A DNA stretch of 64,000 bases, taken from Phoenix dactylifera. Lineage: Eukaryota > Streptophyta > Magnoliopsida > Arecales > Arecaceae. Within the stretch, counting starts at the first letter, position 1. Every line of letters starts with the position of its first letter. Below, one piece after another: positions 44,834-56,049 of the stretch. Made by a program: the position numbers and the translations under genes. The notes below the pieces were generated by a model, which saw only the letters and a program-made list of their open reading frames with translations, made no database searches and was not told the origin of the DNA. Location: assembly GCF_009389715.1 (NCBI RefSeq), contig NW_024067687.1, forward strand, positions 1,116,501 through 1,180,500, in the 5' to 3' direction.

Positions 44834-47812
44834 ATGAAGTTGAGAAGTAAGGGAGCCTCTAACATCTCCCGGCGTCCCCCGCAAAGTCCCGGACACTCCG
44901 TCGGGAATTCTCCAACTCCGGCTGACCCAGCTCCTCAGGTCCAGCCGGAACAGTTCGACGCCCTGGTACAGCAAGTCCAGGTCCTGGCCGCCACCGTTCA
45001 GGGTCTGCGGCGCGAGGAAGCCTTACCTACGCTCCCCCCACGGGCCCAGGCCCCGCCGGAGTGTCTCCCCAACGGCCCGATTTTTCCAAGCCAAAACTTG
45101 CATGGCTCCTCCAGAGCCAACAACCGAGAACGAGCTTCTCCATGGAGGGAGTTACCGGGAGAAGGTTTCGACCGGAGACCCCAACTTTCTGAGGCAGAGT
45201 CAGCCCCAGACCACCGTGAGCCGGCGCAAACCACAGCGACAATCCCACGGATGGGGGAGCTCGACCGGAAAGTTGAGTATCTGGAGCGCCAGATTGCGGC
45301 GCTCCACAGCAAGAAGGCAAGACAAGAGGGAGACTTTGAGTTCACTACCAAGTCCCCCTTTTCCCGCCAGATCGAGGATGAGCCGGTTCCCGCGAGGTTC
45401 AAAATGCCTCAAGTGGAACCCTACAGCGGGACGACTGACCCTCTCGACCACCTGGAGAGCTATCGGGCCCTCATGGCCCTACAAGGGTCCTCGGAGGCCA
45501 TACTCTGCAAGGCCTTCCCGGCAACCCTCCGAGGGACCGCTCGGCTTTGGTTTTCGGGACTGAAGCCGAATACGGTGTCCTCTTTTGAGCAACTCGGCAG
45601 GCAGTTCGCTACCAACTTCGCTGCTAGCCGGCGCCAGCGACGGACGTCAGACTCCCTCCTCGACATCAAACAGAAAGAGGGAGAGTCCCTCAAGGAGTAC
45701 CTGGATCGCTTCACCGCCGCTACATGGGAGGTTCGCGAGCTAGACCAGTCGATAGCCATGTCGGCTCTGAAGACTGGGGTTCGCTCCTACCGATTCCTCT
45801 TCTCCATCGAGAAGAGCTTCCCGGCCGACTTCACCGAAATGTTGGCCCGAGCCCGGAAGTATGCCAAGGCCGAGGAGGCAGTCGCCTCCAGGCGGGGAGC
45901 AATCGAGCCCGCCTCGAAGAAGCAGAAGAAGCGCCGCGAGGAGCGCGGCCGGCAAAGGAGCCGGTCTCCCCGCCGAGAGAAGAGTCTCCCCAGACTGAGA
46001 AGTCCGCCCCGACAGCAGAGGCGACCTCGGCAGAGGACCCCTCCTCTACCGAGGTCCCCACCACGGCCTCGGACGTACCCGGGGAAGTACGAGAGCTATA
46101 CACCCGTCAACGCTCCCCGGGCCGAAATCCTGATGGAAATCGAGGGTCGGGACTTCTTCCGACCCCCGCCTCCTATGCGAGACACGGGATTCCCCCGAAA
46201 TCCCAGGAAGTATTGCCGCTTCCACCGAGATCGCGGGCACGACACGGAGGACTACTTCCAACTCCGGGACGAGATAGAAGCGCTCGTCCGGCGGGGAGTA
46301 CTCAACCGGTTCGTGAGGAACCGACACGAGGAAAGGAGGCCGGCGGAGAATGTCGCATCAACCGAAAATCCGGGCGACAACAGGCCCATCGCCGGTACCA
46401 TCAACATGATTGGGCGGGCCTCGGCAGGAACAGCCGCCCAGGGAGCACCCCCGAAGCGCCCACGTACTGATGAAGTCATCTCGTTCTCGGACGAGGACTT
46501 AGAAGGGGTCGAAACCCCCCGTGATGACGCTGTGGTCATCTCTATGATTGTAAACAGGTTTGATGTAAAGCGTGTCCTAGTTGACAATGGAAGCTCAGCC
46601 AACATTTTGTATTATCATGCCTACCAAAAAATGGGAGTGACAGAAGGGTATCTCCGGAGAGTCAATGCCCCGTTGGTTGGGTTTACCGGAGATGCGGTCC
46701 CGGTTGAAGGTGAGGCTAGCTTCCTTGTCACAGTCGGCCTCGCCCCCCGGGAGAGCACCGTGAGGATGGACTTCCTGGTGGTCCGTCTGCCCTCGGTCTA
46801 CAACGCCATCCTTGGGCGCCCTGGGCTAAACGCCCTTCGAGCCGTGGTTTCAACTCGCCATTTGCTCGTGCGGTTCCCCACCGGCCAAGGAGTAGGCGAG
46901 GTCCGCGGAGACCAGCTGGTCGCCAAACAATGCTACATGGCGGCCCACGGAGCAAAGCAACCAGCCGAGGCGACGATTCAGCCTACTGGCCCCTCGCTGC
47001 CCATAGAAACCCTCGATGCGAGGGACACCCTCTGGAAGAGGCAAGTAGAGCCCGGTGAGCTCCTTATTCAAATCCCACTACAAGAAAATTTTTCCGAGCT
47101 AACCGTGCAGGTCGGCTCCGGCCTCGGTGCCCACGAGAGGGATCGCCTCGTCAGCTTCCTACGGGACAACGCTGACGTCTTCGCCTGGTCGCCCGCGGAC
47201 GTGCCAGGAATTGACCCTGAGGTCATGGTCCACCGACTCCAGGTGAGGCCAACCAGCAGGCCTGTAAAGCAGAAGAAAAGAGGCTCCGCCCCGGAACGAC
47301 AACAAGCTGCGGCTGAGGAGGTGGACAAACTCCTCGGGGCCAGCTTCATCCGGGAGGTCTCCTACCCGGATTGGCTCGCCAACGTAGTCCTCGTAAAGAA
47401 GGCTAACGGAAAGTGGCGTATGTGCGTGGACTACACCGACCTAAACAAGGCCTGCCCAAAAGACAGCTTCCCCCTCCCGAGCATCGACCAGCTCGTCGAC
47501 TCCACTTCAGGACACCAGCTGCTAACTTTTATGGACGCCTTTTCAGGGTACAATCAAATTCGAATGGCGCCAGAAGACGAGGAAAAGACGGCCTTCATCA
47601 CCGACAAGGGCACCTACTGCTACAAGGTGATGCCCTTTGGCCTGAAAAACGCTGGGGCCACCTATCAGAGACTGGTCAGCCAAATTTTTAAAGACCAGAT
47701 CGGCCGGAACATGGAAGTCTATGTGGACGACATGCTGGTGAAGAGCCGAGCGGCGGAACACCACATAGCCGATCTCAACGAGACATTCGCCAAGCTCAGG
47801 AATATCAAATGA
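44834..47812 (+). CDS. Tat gag-protease-reverse transcriptase (frame ends at a single-base deletion)
   Basis: 992 codons from ATG 44834, 33 bp after the LTR. Gag: about residues 190-330 match the retrotransposon capsid family (PYSGTTDPLDHLESYRALMA, LWFSGLKPNTVSSFEQLGRQ). A basic Arg/Ser/Pro region follows, then a knuckle-like YCRFHRDRGHDTEDYF, in which the last Cys of the usual pattern is Tyr. Protease: VLVDNGSSANILYYHAYQ (near 46576). RT: VVLVKKANGKWRMCVDYTDL, FMDAFSGYNQIRM, YVDDMLVKS. The frame ends at 47812 because one base is missing near 47801 (LRNIK-stop; the palindrome arms read LRRYQMKLNP). Otherwise gag, protease and most of RT are intact. Confidence 0.9.
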   Translation: MKLRSKGASNISRRPPQSPGHSVGNSPTPADPAPQVQPEQFDALVQQVQVLAATVQGLRREEALPTLPPRAQAPPECLPNGPIFPSQNLHGSSRANNRERASPWRELPGEGFDRRPQLSEAESAPDHREPAQTTATIPRMGELDRKVEYLERQIAALHSKKARQEGDFEFTTKSPFSRQIEDEPVPARFKMPQVEPYSGTTDPLDHLESYRALMALQGSSEAILCKAFPATLRGTARLWFSGLKPNTVSSFEQLGRQFATNFAASRRQRRTSDSLLDIKQKEGESLKEYLDRFTAATWEVRELDQSIAMSALKTGVRSYRFLFSIEKSFPADFTEMLARARKYAKAEEAVASRRGAIEPASKKQKKRREERGRQRSRSPRREKSLPRLRSPPRQQRRPRQRTPPLPRSPPRPRTYPGKYESYTPVNAPRAEILMEIEGRDFFRPPPPMRDTGFPRNPRKYCRFHRDRGHDTEDYFQLRDEIEALVRRGVLNRFVRNRHEERRPAENVASTENPGDNRPIAGTINMIGRASAGTAAQGAPPKRPRTDEVISFSDEDLEGVETPRDDAVVISMIVNRFDVKRVLVDNGSSANILYYHAYQKMGVTEGYLRRVNAPLVGFTGDAVPVEGEASFLVTVGLAPRESTVRMDFLVVRLPSVYNAILGRPGLNALRAVVSTRHLLVRFPTGQGVGEVRGDQLVAKQCYMAAHGAKQPAEATIQPTGPSLPIETLDARDTLWKRQVEPGELLIQIPLQENFSELTVQVGSGLGAHERDRLVSFLRDNADVFAWSPADVPGIDPEVMVHRLQVRPTSRPVKQKKRGSAPERQQAAAEEVDKLLGASFIREVSYPDWLANVVLVKKANGKWRMCVDYTDLNKACPKDSFPLPSIDQLVDSTSGHQLLTFMDAFSGYNQIRMAPEDEEKTAFITDKGTYCYKVMPFGLKNAGATYQRLVSQIFKDQIGRNMEVYVDDMLVKSRAAEHHIADLNETFAKLRNIK

Positions 47813-50298
47813 AGCTTAACCCGGCGAAGTGCGCGTTCGGGGTCACCTCGGGCAAGTTCCTGGGTTTCATAGTGACCCAGCGCGGAATTGAAGCCAACCC
47901 GGAGAAAATTCGGGCACTGCAAGAGATGTCACCTCCAAAGACAGTTAAGGAGGTGCAACGGCTCGCGGGGCGGGTTGCCGCTCTGGGAAGGTTTGTCTCT
48001 CGGTCAGCCGAGCGCTGCCTCTCCTTCTTCAAGAGCCTCAAACGGCCGAAAGACTTTCGGTGGACAGAAGAATGCCAGCAGGCCTTTGAAGAGCTTCGGA
48101 GCCTTCTGGCCTCTCCCCCGCTGCTCACCAAGCCCCAGAAAGGCGAGATCCTTTACTTATATCTAGCCGTCTCCTCAGCTGCAGTGAGCTCAGTCCTCGT
48201 CCGGGAAGAGGACAAGCTCCAAAAGCCGGTCTATTACACCAGCCGGGTTCTCAGGGATGCTGAGACCCGATATTCTAAACTTGAGAAGACCATCTTCGCT
48301 CTCATCATCTCGGCTCGGAAACTCAGGCCTTACTTCCAAGCCCACACGATAGTTATATTGACCGACCAGCCTATGAAGCAAATATTGCAGAGGTCGGATC
48401 GTGCGGGGAGGATCGCCAAATGGGCGGTCGAGCTCGGGGAATTCGACCTCGAATATCGGCCCAGGCCGGCTATCAAAGCTCAGATACTCGCCGACTTCAT
48501 CGCGGAGTGCACCCTTCCGGACGACCCCGAGCGGCCACCCGAATCCGTGGAGGAGGCCCCGAGGCAGCCATGGGTCCTGCACTCGGACGGGTCTTCGACC
48601 TCGGGGGGCAGCGGGGCCGGACTTATCCTCACCAGTCCAGACGGAGTGGTGGCCGAGCAAGCTTTGCGCCTCGAATTCCCGGCCTCGAACAATGAGGCCG
48701 AGTATGAGGCTCTCATCGCCGGGCTCAAGCGGGCGAAAGAACTAAAAGTGGGAGACCTGACGGCCTTCAGCGACTCCCAGCTGGTGGTGAACCAAATCCG
48801 AGGAGACTTCGAAGCTAAAGAGCCATCCATGCAAAAGTATCTCCAAAAGGTGCGGGAACTCACGTCTGCCCTGAATTCTTTCAATATTCAGTACATTCCC
48901 AGAGCGGAAAACCTCAGGGCAGACCAACTATCCAAATTGGCAACTTCCCGCATGAGCGAGCTTTCCAAGGGAACAACGCTCGAGTACCTCCAGATTTCCA
49001 GCACGGAGGAACCCGAGCCCACCATGTGCATCGACTCCGAGCCAAGCTGGATCGATGGGCTCGTCTGCTACCTTCAGGACGGAACCCTACCTCACGACGA
49101 GACGGAGGCTCGCCGAATCAAGCGCCAGGCCCCCCGGTATGTCTTGTACGAGAATAGACTTTATCGGCGATCATTTACTTCTCCCCTTCTCAGATGCCTC
49201 CGCCCCTCCGAGGCGGACTATGCCCTCCGAGAGGTCCATGAAGGGATCTGCGGAAATCACCTGGGGGGTCGGGCATTAGCCCATAAAGTCCTGCGACAAG
49301 GATATTATTGGCCCACACTCCAGAAGGATGCAACGGATTTCGTCCGGAAGTGTGATCGGTGCCAACGAAACGCCAATGTCCAGCGCCGACCTTCAGCTTT
49401 GCTGACTTCCATCATCGCCCCCTGGCCGTTTGCCCAATGGGGGATCGACATCCTGGGACCCTTTCCCCTGGCCACCGGACAGAGAAAGTTCCTGGTCGTC
49501 TCCATCGACTACTTCACCAAATGGGTCGAGGCCGAACCCGTCGCCCGGATCACCGAGCAAAAGATGCGGGACTTCGTGTGGAAGTCCATAATCTGCAGAT
49601 TCGGACTACCCCGTATCCTTATATCCGACAATGGCCGACAATTTGACAATATTCATTTCAGGAAATTTTGCTCTGAGCTCGGCATTGATCACCGTTTCAC
49701 CTCAGTCGCTCACCCCCAGACAAACGGGGAAACTGAGGTAACTAACCGCACTATTTTGCAGGGGCTCAAGGCTAGGCTTGATCGGTCCAAAGGACAGTGG
49801 GTCGAGAACTTGTACAATGTCCTTTGGGCGTACCGGACCACGTTCCGACTGCCCACGGGAGAGACCCCCTTCAACCTGGCATACGGCACTGAGGCCGTCA
49901 TCCCGTTGGAGATCGGCCTGCCTTCTCCAAGAGTGGAGCATTACAACCCCGACACCAATTTCTCCCAGCTTAGGAGCAACTTGGATCTTGTCGAAGAGAC
50001 AAGAGAGGTCGCCCGGGTCCACATGGCGAGATACCAACAGCGAACGGCCCAATACTACAACGCCAGAGTCAAGCCCAAGCTCTTCAAAGTGGGGGACCTC
50101 GTCCTCAGGAGAGTCGAGGCTTCTCAACCGACCGAGCAAGGGAAGCTCGCCCCAAATTGGGAAGGGCCGTATCAGATCGCCCGGGTGCAACGACCAGGGG
50201 CCTATAAATTAAAGTCCCTAGAGGGGACCCTGATCCCGCGAAGCTGGACTCCGAGAATCTACGAATGTACTACCAGTAAAACCCCTAGGGGTTCATGA
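47809..50298 (+). CDS. Tat RT C-terminus-RNase H-integrase (continuation after the frameshift)
   Basis: 829 codons, continuing the polyprotein in the next frame. RT thumb (KLNPAKCAFGVTSGKFLGFI), RNase H (HSDGSSTSGGSGAGLILTSP, FSDSQLVVNQIRGD), integrase HHCC (HEGICGNHLGGRALAHK..CDRCQRN) and DDE core (WGIDILGPF, SDNGRQFDN, NGETEVTNRTI), then the C-terminal DNA-binding part (FKVGDLVLRR..NWEGPYQI). A second missing base near the end (TGGACTCC versus TGGAATTCC) replaces the usual ending NLRMYYQ with a short unrelated tail. Confidence 0.9.
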   Translation: MKLNPAKCAFGVTSGKFLGFIVTQRGIEANPEKIRALQEMSPPKTVKEVQRLAGRVAALGRFVSRSAERCLSFFKSLKRPKDFRWTEECQQAFEELRSLLASPPLLTKPQKGEILYLYLAVSSAAVSSVLVREEDKLQKPVYYTSRVLRDAETRYSKLEKTIFALIISARKLRPYFQAHTIVILTDQPMKQILQRSDRAGRIAKWAVELGEFDLEYRPRPAIKAQILADFIAECTLPDDPERPPESVEEAPRQPWVLHSDGSSTSGGSGAGLILTSPDGVVAEQALRLEFPASNNEAEYEALIAGLKRAKELKVGDLTAFSDSQLVVNQIRGDFEAKEPSMQKYLQKVRELTSALNSFNIQYIPRAENLRADQLSKLATSRMSELSKGTTLEYLQISSTEEPEPTMCIDSEPSWIDGLVCYLQDGTLPHDETEARRIKRQAPRYVLYENRLYRRSFTSPLLRCLRPSEADYALREVHEGICGNHLGGRALAHKVLRQGYYWPTLQKDATDFVRKCDRCQRNANVQRRPSALLTSIIAPWPFAQWGIDILGPFPLATGQRKFLVVSIDYFTKWVEAEPVARITEQKMRDFVWKSIICRFGLPRILISDNGRQFDNIHFRKFCSELGIDHRFTSVAHPQTNGETEVTNRTILQGLKARLDRSKGQWVENLYNVLWAYRTTFRLPTGETPFNLAYGTEAVIPLEIGLPSPRVEHYNPDTNFSQLRSNLDLVEETREVARVHMARYQQRTAQYYNARVKPKLFKVGDLVLRRVEASQPTEQGKLAPNWEGPYQIARVQRPGAYKLKSLEGTLIPRSWTPRIYECTTSKTPRGS

Positions 50299-50395
50299 CA
50301 ATCAGGACAATGGACTCAGCTTCCTTTTTGCAAATAATTCTCCCATCTTGATGGCTGTAACTCTCTTCTAACGTTGGGTCGTCTGTGATCCTCAG

Positions 50396-51960
50396 ATTCC
50401 CCGGCCAAAATCGGGACGCCTCGAGGCTCGACCGTAGAGTCCCAAACTCCCTCGACCTCGAGAAGTATCGCAGGACGATGAAACATCGGCTTGGCGCAAG
50501 AATCCCTCGACTAAGGTCGGGATGCCCCGAGGGTCGACCGTAGAGAACCAGACTCCCTCGACCTCGGAAAGAAGCCGTAAGGGGTGGAAAGGGTGGCTCC
50601 ACCCGGGGCGCCATAAAGTGGACCCCCGGGAGCGGTCGACGATCCCCGATCCCCGAAGCGAGCTTTTCTCCGACTAAGGTCGGGATGCCCTGAGGGTCGA
50701 CCGTAGAGAATCAGACTCCCTCGACCTCGGGAAGCGCCGCAGGTCGGTAGAGCGTACCCAGACCCGCCGACCTGATGAAAGATCCCCCGACTAAGGTCGG
50801 GATGCCCCGAGGGTCGACCGTAGAGAACCAGACTCCCTCGACCTCGGGAAGAAGCCGTAAGGGGTGGAAAGGGTGGCTCCACCCGGGGCGCCACAAAGTG
50901 GACCCCCGGGAGCGGTCGACGATCCCCGATCCCCGAAGCGAGCTTTCCCCCGACTAAGGTCGGGATGCCCCGAGGGTCGACCGTAGAGAACCAGACTCCC
51001 TCGACCTCGGAAAGCGTCGCAGGTTGGTAGAGCGTACCCAGACCCACCGACCTGACGAAAGATCCCCCGACTAAGGTTGGGATGCCCCGAGGGTCGACCG
51101 TAGAGAACCAGACTCCCTCGACCTCGGGAAGAAGCCGCGAGGGGTGGAAAGGGTGGCTCCACCCGGGGCGCCACAAAGTGGACCCCCGGGAGCGGTCGAC
51201 GATCCCCGATCCCCGAAGCGAGCTTTCCCCCGACTAAGGTCGGGATGCCCCGAGGGTCGACCGTAGAGAATCAGACTCCCTCGACCTCGGGAAGCGCCGC
51301 AGGTCGGTAGAGCATACCCAGACCCGCCGACCTGACGAAAGATCCCCCGACTAAGGTCGGGATGCCCCGAGGGTCGACCGTAGAGAACCAGACTCCCTCG
51401 ACCTCGGGAAGAAGCCGCGAGGGGTGGAAAGGGTGGCTCCACCCGGGGCGCCACAAAGTGGACCCCCGGGAGCGGTCGACGATCCCCGATCCTCGAAGCG
51501 AGCTATCCCCCGACTAAGGTCGGGATGCCCCGAGGGTCGACCGTAGAGAACCAGACTCCCTCGACCTCGGGAAGAAGCCGCGAGGGGTGGAAAGGGTGGC
51601 TCCACCCGGGGCGCCACAAAGTGGACCCCCGGGAGCGGTCGACGATCCCCGATCCCCGAAGCGAGCTTTCCCCCGACTAAGGTCGGGATGCCCCGAGGGT
51701 CGACCGTAGAGAACCAGACTCCCTCGACCTCGGAAAGCGTCGCAGGTCGGTAGAGCGTACCCTGACCCGCCGACCTGACGAAAGATCCCTCGACTAAGGT
51801 CGGGATGCCCCGAGGGTCAACTGTAGAGAACCAGACTCCCTCGACCTTGGGAGGCACCACAGGTGTGCAAAGCGTCCACGGACTCGCCGACCTGACACAA
51901 GATCCCTTGACCAAGGTTGGGGCGCCCCGAGGTCTGACCATAGGGTCTCAAGCTCCCTTG
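50396..51960. repeat. Tandem array with alternating 116- and ~164-bp subunits (280-bp higher-order period)
   Basis: The shared core GACTAAGGTCGGGATGCCCC recurs at spacings of about 164, 116, 164, 116 bp, giving a 280-bp higher-order unit repeated four to five times, with diverged units at both ends. The 116-bp subunit corresponds to the 117-bp unit of the palindrome arms; the longer one carries an extra segment with GGTGGCTCCACCCGGGGCGC. Since 280 is not divisible by three, no frame persists, which supports a non-coding nature. Confidence 0.85.
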
Positions 51961-53026
51961 ACCTCGCAAAGAGCTACAAATCAATAAAGCCTCCCCAAAT
52001 CCTCTCAACCTCGGCGGGCGTCGTTGGGTCCGTGAGAAGCTCGAGCCCCCTTTAAGTCAAGAATGACTCCGGAGGTCGACGAGGAAGGGAGGCAACCTAC
52101 TCCACCATGCAAAGCATAACTCTAAGAATGCAAGAGGTACATCTAACTAGACGCCCTCCTTGTCAAATTTTATCTACATACTGCTGAGCGGAATCTCATC
52201 CAACGTTGGAGTCTTATCTCGCCCCGAAGCCGGGCTTCTCCAATAGGTCGGCTTAAGACCGACCCCCTAACTACATTATGCATGCTCCGTTCGTCAAGTC
52301 TCCGCAATTTGTACAAAGGCTTCATAAATTAGGGCCCAACTCGGCTCTTCTACGTAAACTCCGACGTCCGGCTGAGAAAGTGGTCCCGGCCACGAGTGTA
52401 CCAGCCAAACACGGGTACCAAGGCAATCTTTGGAAATCCCAGCCTTGCTCACCGAAATCTCGGCAGAATCCGAGAACGATAACTACGAAAACCCTCGGCA
52501 ATAACTTGTTTATTAGCCCGCGCTCCCTACGAGGGGTTCGGAGTTGAGTTCGGAAACCCGACTAAACTCCCCGAATAGCAGCACGCACAGACCTAGTCCG
52601 GTCTTACTTGAAGGGCTAAGGCCCGACCTCGATGCCTTGGGATTTTTCTAAAGGCTAAACATGATGACTTCAACGACTCTCAGATCCGAGTTATAGGACT
52701 TAGAGAAATTTTCTAAAAAACCTAAGACTCGGAGCTCCCTTTGGTCGGAATGACTGGAATCCGAGAAGGCTAAGACGTAGCCCGGGAAAAGGGGCAACTT
52801 CGTTAAGCAGCCCGAAAATTAAAATACAAAGTTAGAGGTCGTCAAGGCGGCTAGCTAAGGCTCTAGCTTCATCCACGACAACAGAGGGAAAGATGAACAC
52901 AGAATGACAAAAATATTTTTTCATTGACAAAGGGCCGGAGGGCCAATTACAAAATTGAAAGTCGGCCACTCAAGGGCCGACCTCGGATACAATGAAAAAA
53001 GAGAAAGAAAAAATATACGCTAAGTC
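51961..53026. other. Spacer after the array, 3' flank of the antisense gene
   Basis: Diverged homologue of 28094-29139 and 38190-39200. Non-coding by eye; probable 3' UTR and poly-A region of the opposite-strand gene near 52900-53026. Confidence 0.5.
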
Positions 53027-55150
53027 CTAAGCGGCGGGAGCAATATCCGGGGGGTCGTCCGGCACATTGATGATCTCGGGGTCTTCAGCCGGCACAGGCT
53101 CGGGGTCGGGGGCAGGGGCCTCAGGTACCGCCTCCGGGACGGCGTTCGTCTCGGCCGCCGGAGCCGCCTCCATGGTGCCGACCGCCTCGGCCACCCCCGT
53201 CGAAGGCTCGGCGGGGTCTTGTTCGTATATTCCCGCCTCGGATGTCAAAATGGGGGGAGGCCTTCCGCGTCGGACCCCCAGCCCAGGTCCTCCCTCGGAC
53301 GGACTGTCGAGAGGTCATACTGAGGGTAGTACCGGCGCATCTGCAGCCGGAAGTTCTCGAAGCCCTGGAGGAACCCGTCCACCGTCTCCTCCTCCAATAT
53401 GTCGCGGAACTCTTGCGACTCCTTGAAGAGTTCCACGGCGTGATCAGCCCGCTCAAGTGCCCTCCGCTCTCGGGCCTCGAGTTGCTCGATTCGGAGGCGG
53501 AAAACCCCGTCCTCATACTTGAGGGCCGCGACCTCGGCCTGGACCTCCCCCAAGCGCGCCTCCGTACCGCGCATGGCCGACCTGGTCAGGGCGTGAGCAG
53601 CCCTTTCCTCTTCAAGCGCCCCCGCCATAGCAAGGCGCTCGGCCTCGGTGGCCGCCCTCCGAGCTTTGGCCTCGGCCAACGCCGCCTCCAGCTCGGCGAC
53701 TCTCTTCTTGGCCGGCTCCAATTGTCGGCCGAGCCGCCAGGCCTCCTCTTGACAGCCTTGGGCGATAAACACCAAGGCGTCGAGCTCGTGGACATGCTGA
53801 AAAGAAAGAAACGAAGATATCATGAGTTGAAAAACACACAAGTTCGCTAGTAGCTTAAGGAAATTAAGAAGGAAGCTTACCCGGGCGGTGTTGCAGTAAG
53901 CACCGTTGGCGACCTCCTCCAGCGGAATGTTCCGAAACTCAGCCCGGTCCGCTGGAAGCATCGCACGCCGCAACACGGAACGTGCGACCTCGGCATCATG
54001 AAAGGCCGAACTCCCCTCGGGAATAGAGGAGTCCGGCTCGACTGAATCTTCTCGGAAAGCCCGGGAAGAGCTCGGCACGATCGAGCCCGAGGTCCCGGAG
54101 CCGCTCGCTTTAGGGCCTCGAGTAAGCCCGGGTTCTGGCCGCCGCGGCCGGGCCATGGATGACTCCCCCCGCTGGGCAAGGGGGGCAGGGCAAGGAGGGG
54201 CCGATGCACCCGCCTCAATGGCGACCCGCGCCCGCCTCGGGTCAGCTGTGGAGACCCCCGCCTCGGGGCCACTCGTCCCGGCCGACGTAGAAGCGCCGTC
54301 CGTCCTCGCCCTCTTCCGAGGCTGGGGTATGGCTCCCCCGGCCTCGGCCTCTCGCCTTCTCAGGCGGGAAAAAAGTGATGTATTGCTGGTCGGCATATGG
54401 GGAATATCTGAAATCAAAAAATTTCGTTAAGTGTTAGACCAGTGGCAGTAAAACCAAAGAACGAGAAAAGAAAGTAACGTAACCACCCTTACCCTCAGGG
54501 CGCGCCGAGCTCAGACCCACGCTCGCCAGGGCGTCCTCCCGCAGGAGCTCGGTCAGGTCGTTGCCCCTCCCGAGGGCTCGCAGAGAGTCCAGGGTCCTCA
54601 GCTCCCTCCTCGAGGGCTCAGAGAGCTTATTGAGGGCCTTCAACCGAGGGTTCCCCCACCTCGGGTCGAACCCCCAAGGCGCCTCGGACGCCAGGAAGAA
54701 AAATTTCCCCTTCCACTCATGAATCGAGGAAGGGGCACCCTGGAAGAGTGACATACCGCCCCGAAAGGCGAAGTATAGCCACCCTGCGTCCGCCGGGTTC
54801 TTCTTTAACAGAAAACACCGGCGGAAGAGGCCTACCGAGATCGGGACCCCGTGCCCGAGGCACAGGGACAAGAACCCGATTATGGTCCTCCACGAGTTCG
54901 GAGCCAACTGCGCCGGGACAAGCTGGTACTCGGCCAGCAGGTTGCTCACGAACTCGTGGGCGGGAAAACGCAGGCCAGCCCAAAGTGTCTCGCGGTAGAC
55001 CGCGATCCGACCTGGGGGCGGCTGCATCACCCTGTCCCCCGGCCCCGCAGTTTCAAGACGAAACCCGGGCTGGAAGAAGAACCGGGAGCGGATCAGCTCC
55101 AACTCCTCCCCCGACAGGCTCGACCCCACTTCCTCAGGACCCAAACCCAT
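53027..55150 (-). pseudogene. Opposite-strand Tat accessory gene (PF04195-like), copy in the complete element, exon-3 frameshift
   Basis: Exons 55150-54493 (658 nt), 54407-53881 (527 nt) and 53796-53027, with GTAAG donors and TTTCAG / TTTTCAG acceptors and the same phases (1 and 0) as the palindrome copies. Exons 1 and 2 are open and give a protein diverged from the palindrome copies, with the same domain order: PF04195-like (LAPNSWRTIIGFLSLCLGHG), basic low complexity, coiled coil (ELEAALAEAKARRAATEAER). In exon 3 a run of six C is one base short, causing a stop at about 53245. The normal acidic Pro/Glu tail continues in the next frame to 53027 (EAPAPDPEPVPAEDPEIINV). The start ATG at 55150 is chosen by exact agreement of exon length with the other copies. 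Confidence 0.75.
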
Positions 55151-55368
55151 TCCCACAGAAGAACGAAATAAAAATTAAAAACAGCGAATGGAAGCTGGGG
55201 AGGAGAAGAAAAGAGGAACTCTAGCAATCACGGGGTAAGAACCTACTGGACATCGCCGGAAATCGCTCCGGGCACCAACGGCAAGGTTCGGTTGAGGGAG
55301 GAAACAAGGGAGAAAGACAACGAAAATAAGAAGCAGCCAAACAAGACCTTTAGGGCAACCTCGAGGGG

Positions 55369-55376
55369 TTTATATA
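55369..55376 (-). promoter_or_regulatory. TATA-like box of the opposite-strand gene, complete element
   Basis: TATATAAA on the minus strand within GGTCTATATAAACCCCTCGA, about 219 bp upstream of the ATG at 55150; conserved with the two palindrome copies although surrounding sequence has diverged. Confidence 0.55.
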
Positions 55377-56049
55377 GACCCCCCTGACGGCCCAGATCAA
55401 CGGGGTCGGTTCCCATCCCCCGATCGGGTTGCGCCACGTGTCGACCTCGGAAGCCGAGGCACCGTATTCACTCCGGATTAATAAATCGGGTACGAAATCG
55501 AAGCGTTGTCCCATCGGATCTCGGGGCCTCATCATGGGTCCGCAAAATCAAATCGTCTTGAGGAACGAGCGGACGCCGCCCCCGCTCCCCTCATTTAATA
55601 AGATCTGGGACACGTGGAGCCCCGATGTGGCCTCCACCTCCCCGGAATTATGATCCAGTAACACGAAAGCGGAAGCGTCCGACCTTAGGTCATGCCGCGT
55701 GTCCGCTTTAGACCCCGCAACGGCACACTCATTGATGAGTAAGGGGTCTCGATTACGGGATCGAGACACCGCCTCGACGAGTTCGAGGACCCCCATCCTT
55801 AATCCGCCGCAAGGCAACCTCGGCAATTCAAGAGACGCCACCCCCGCTTCAAGAAGCGTAATGATACGAGCTTCATCATAAGCTCGCTGAATAAAGCAGC
55901 CTCGGGACGCCAAAGGGCGCAGGTTTCACCATGAAAACTCCGAGAAGCGTAAGGATGCAGACGAGATTCGCCCCCCCCAACTTTAATGATAGACTTTACT
56001 TCCCACGTCCGAGCCCACAAGCCGCTCGAACTCAGAAATCAGGGGGTAG
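55377..56049. other. Spacer and polypurine tract before the 3' LTR
   Basis: Non-coding; ends CAGGGGGTAG, the polypurine tract, immediately before the 3' LTR. Confidence 0.6.
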
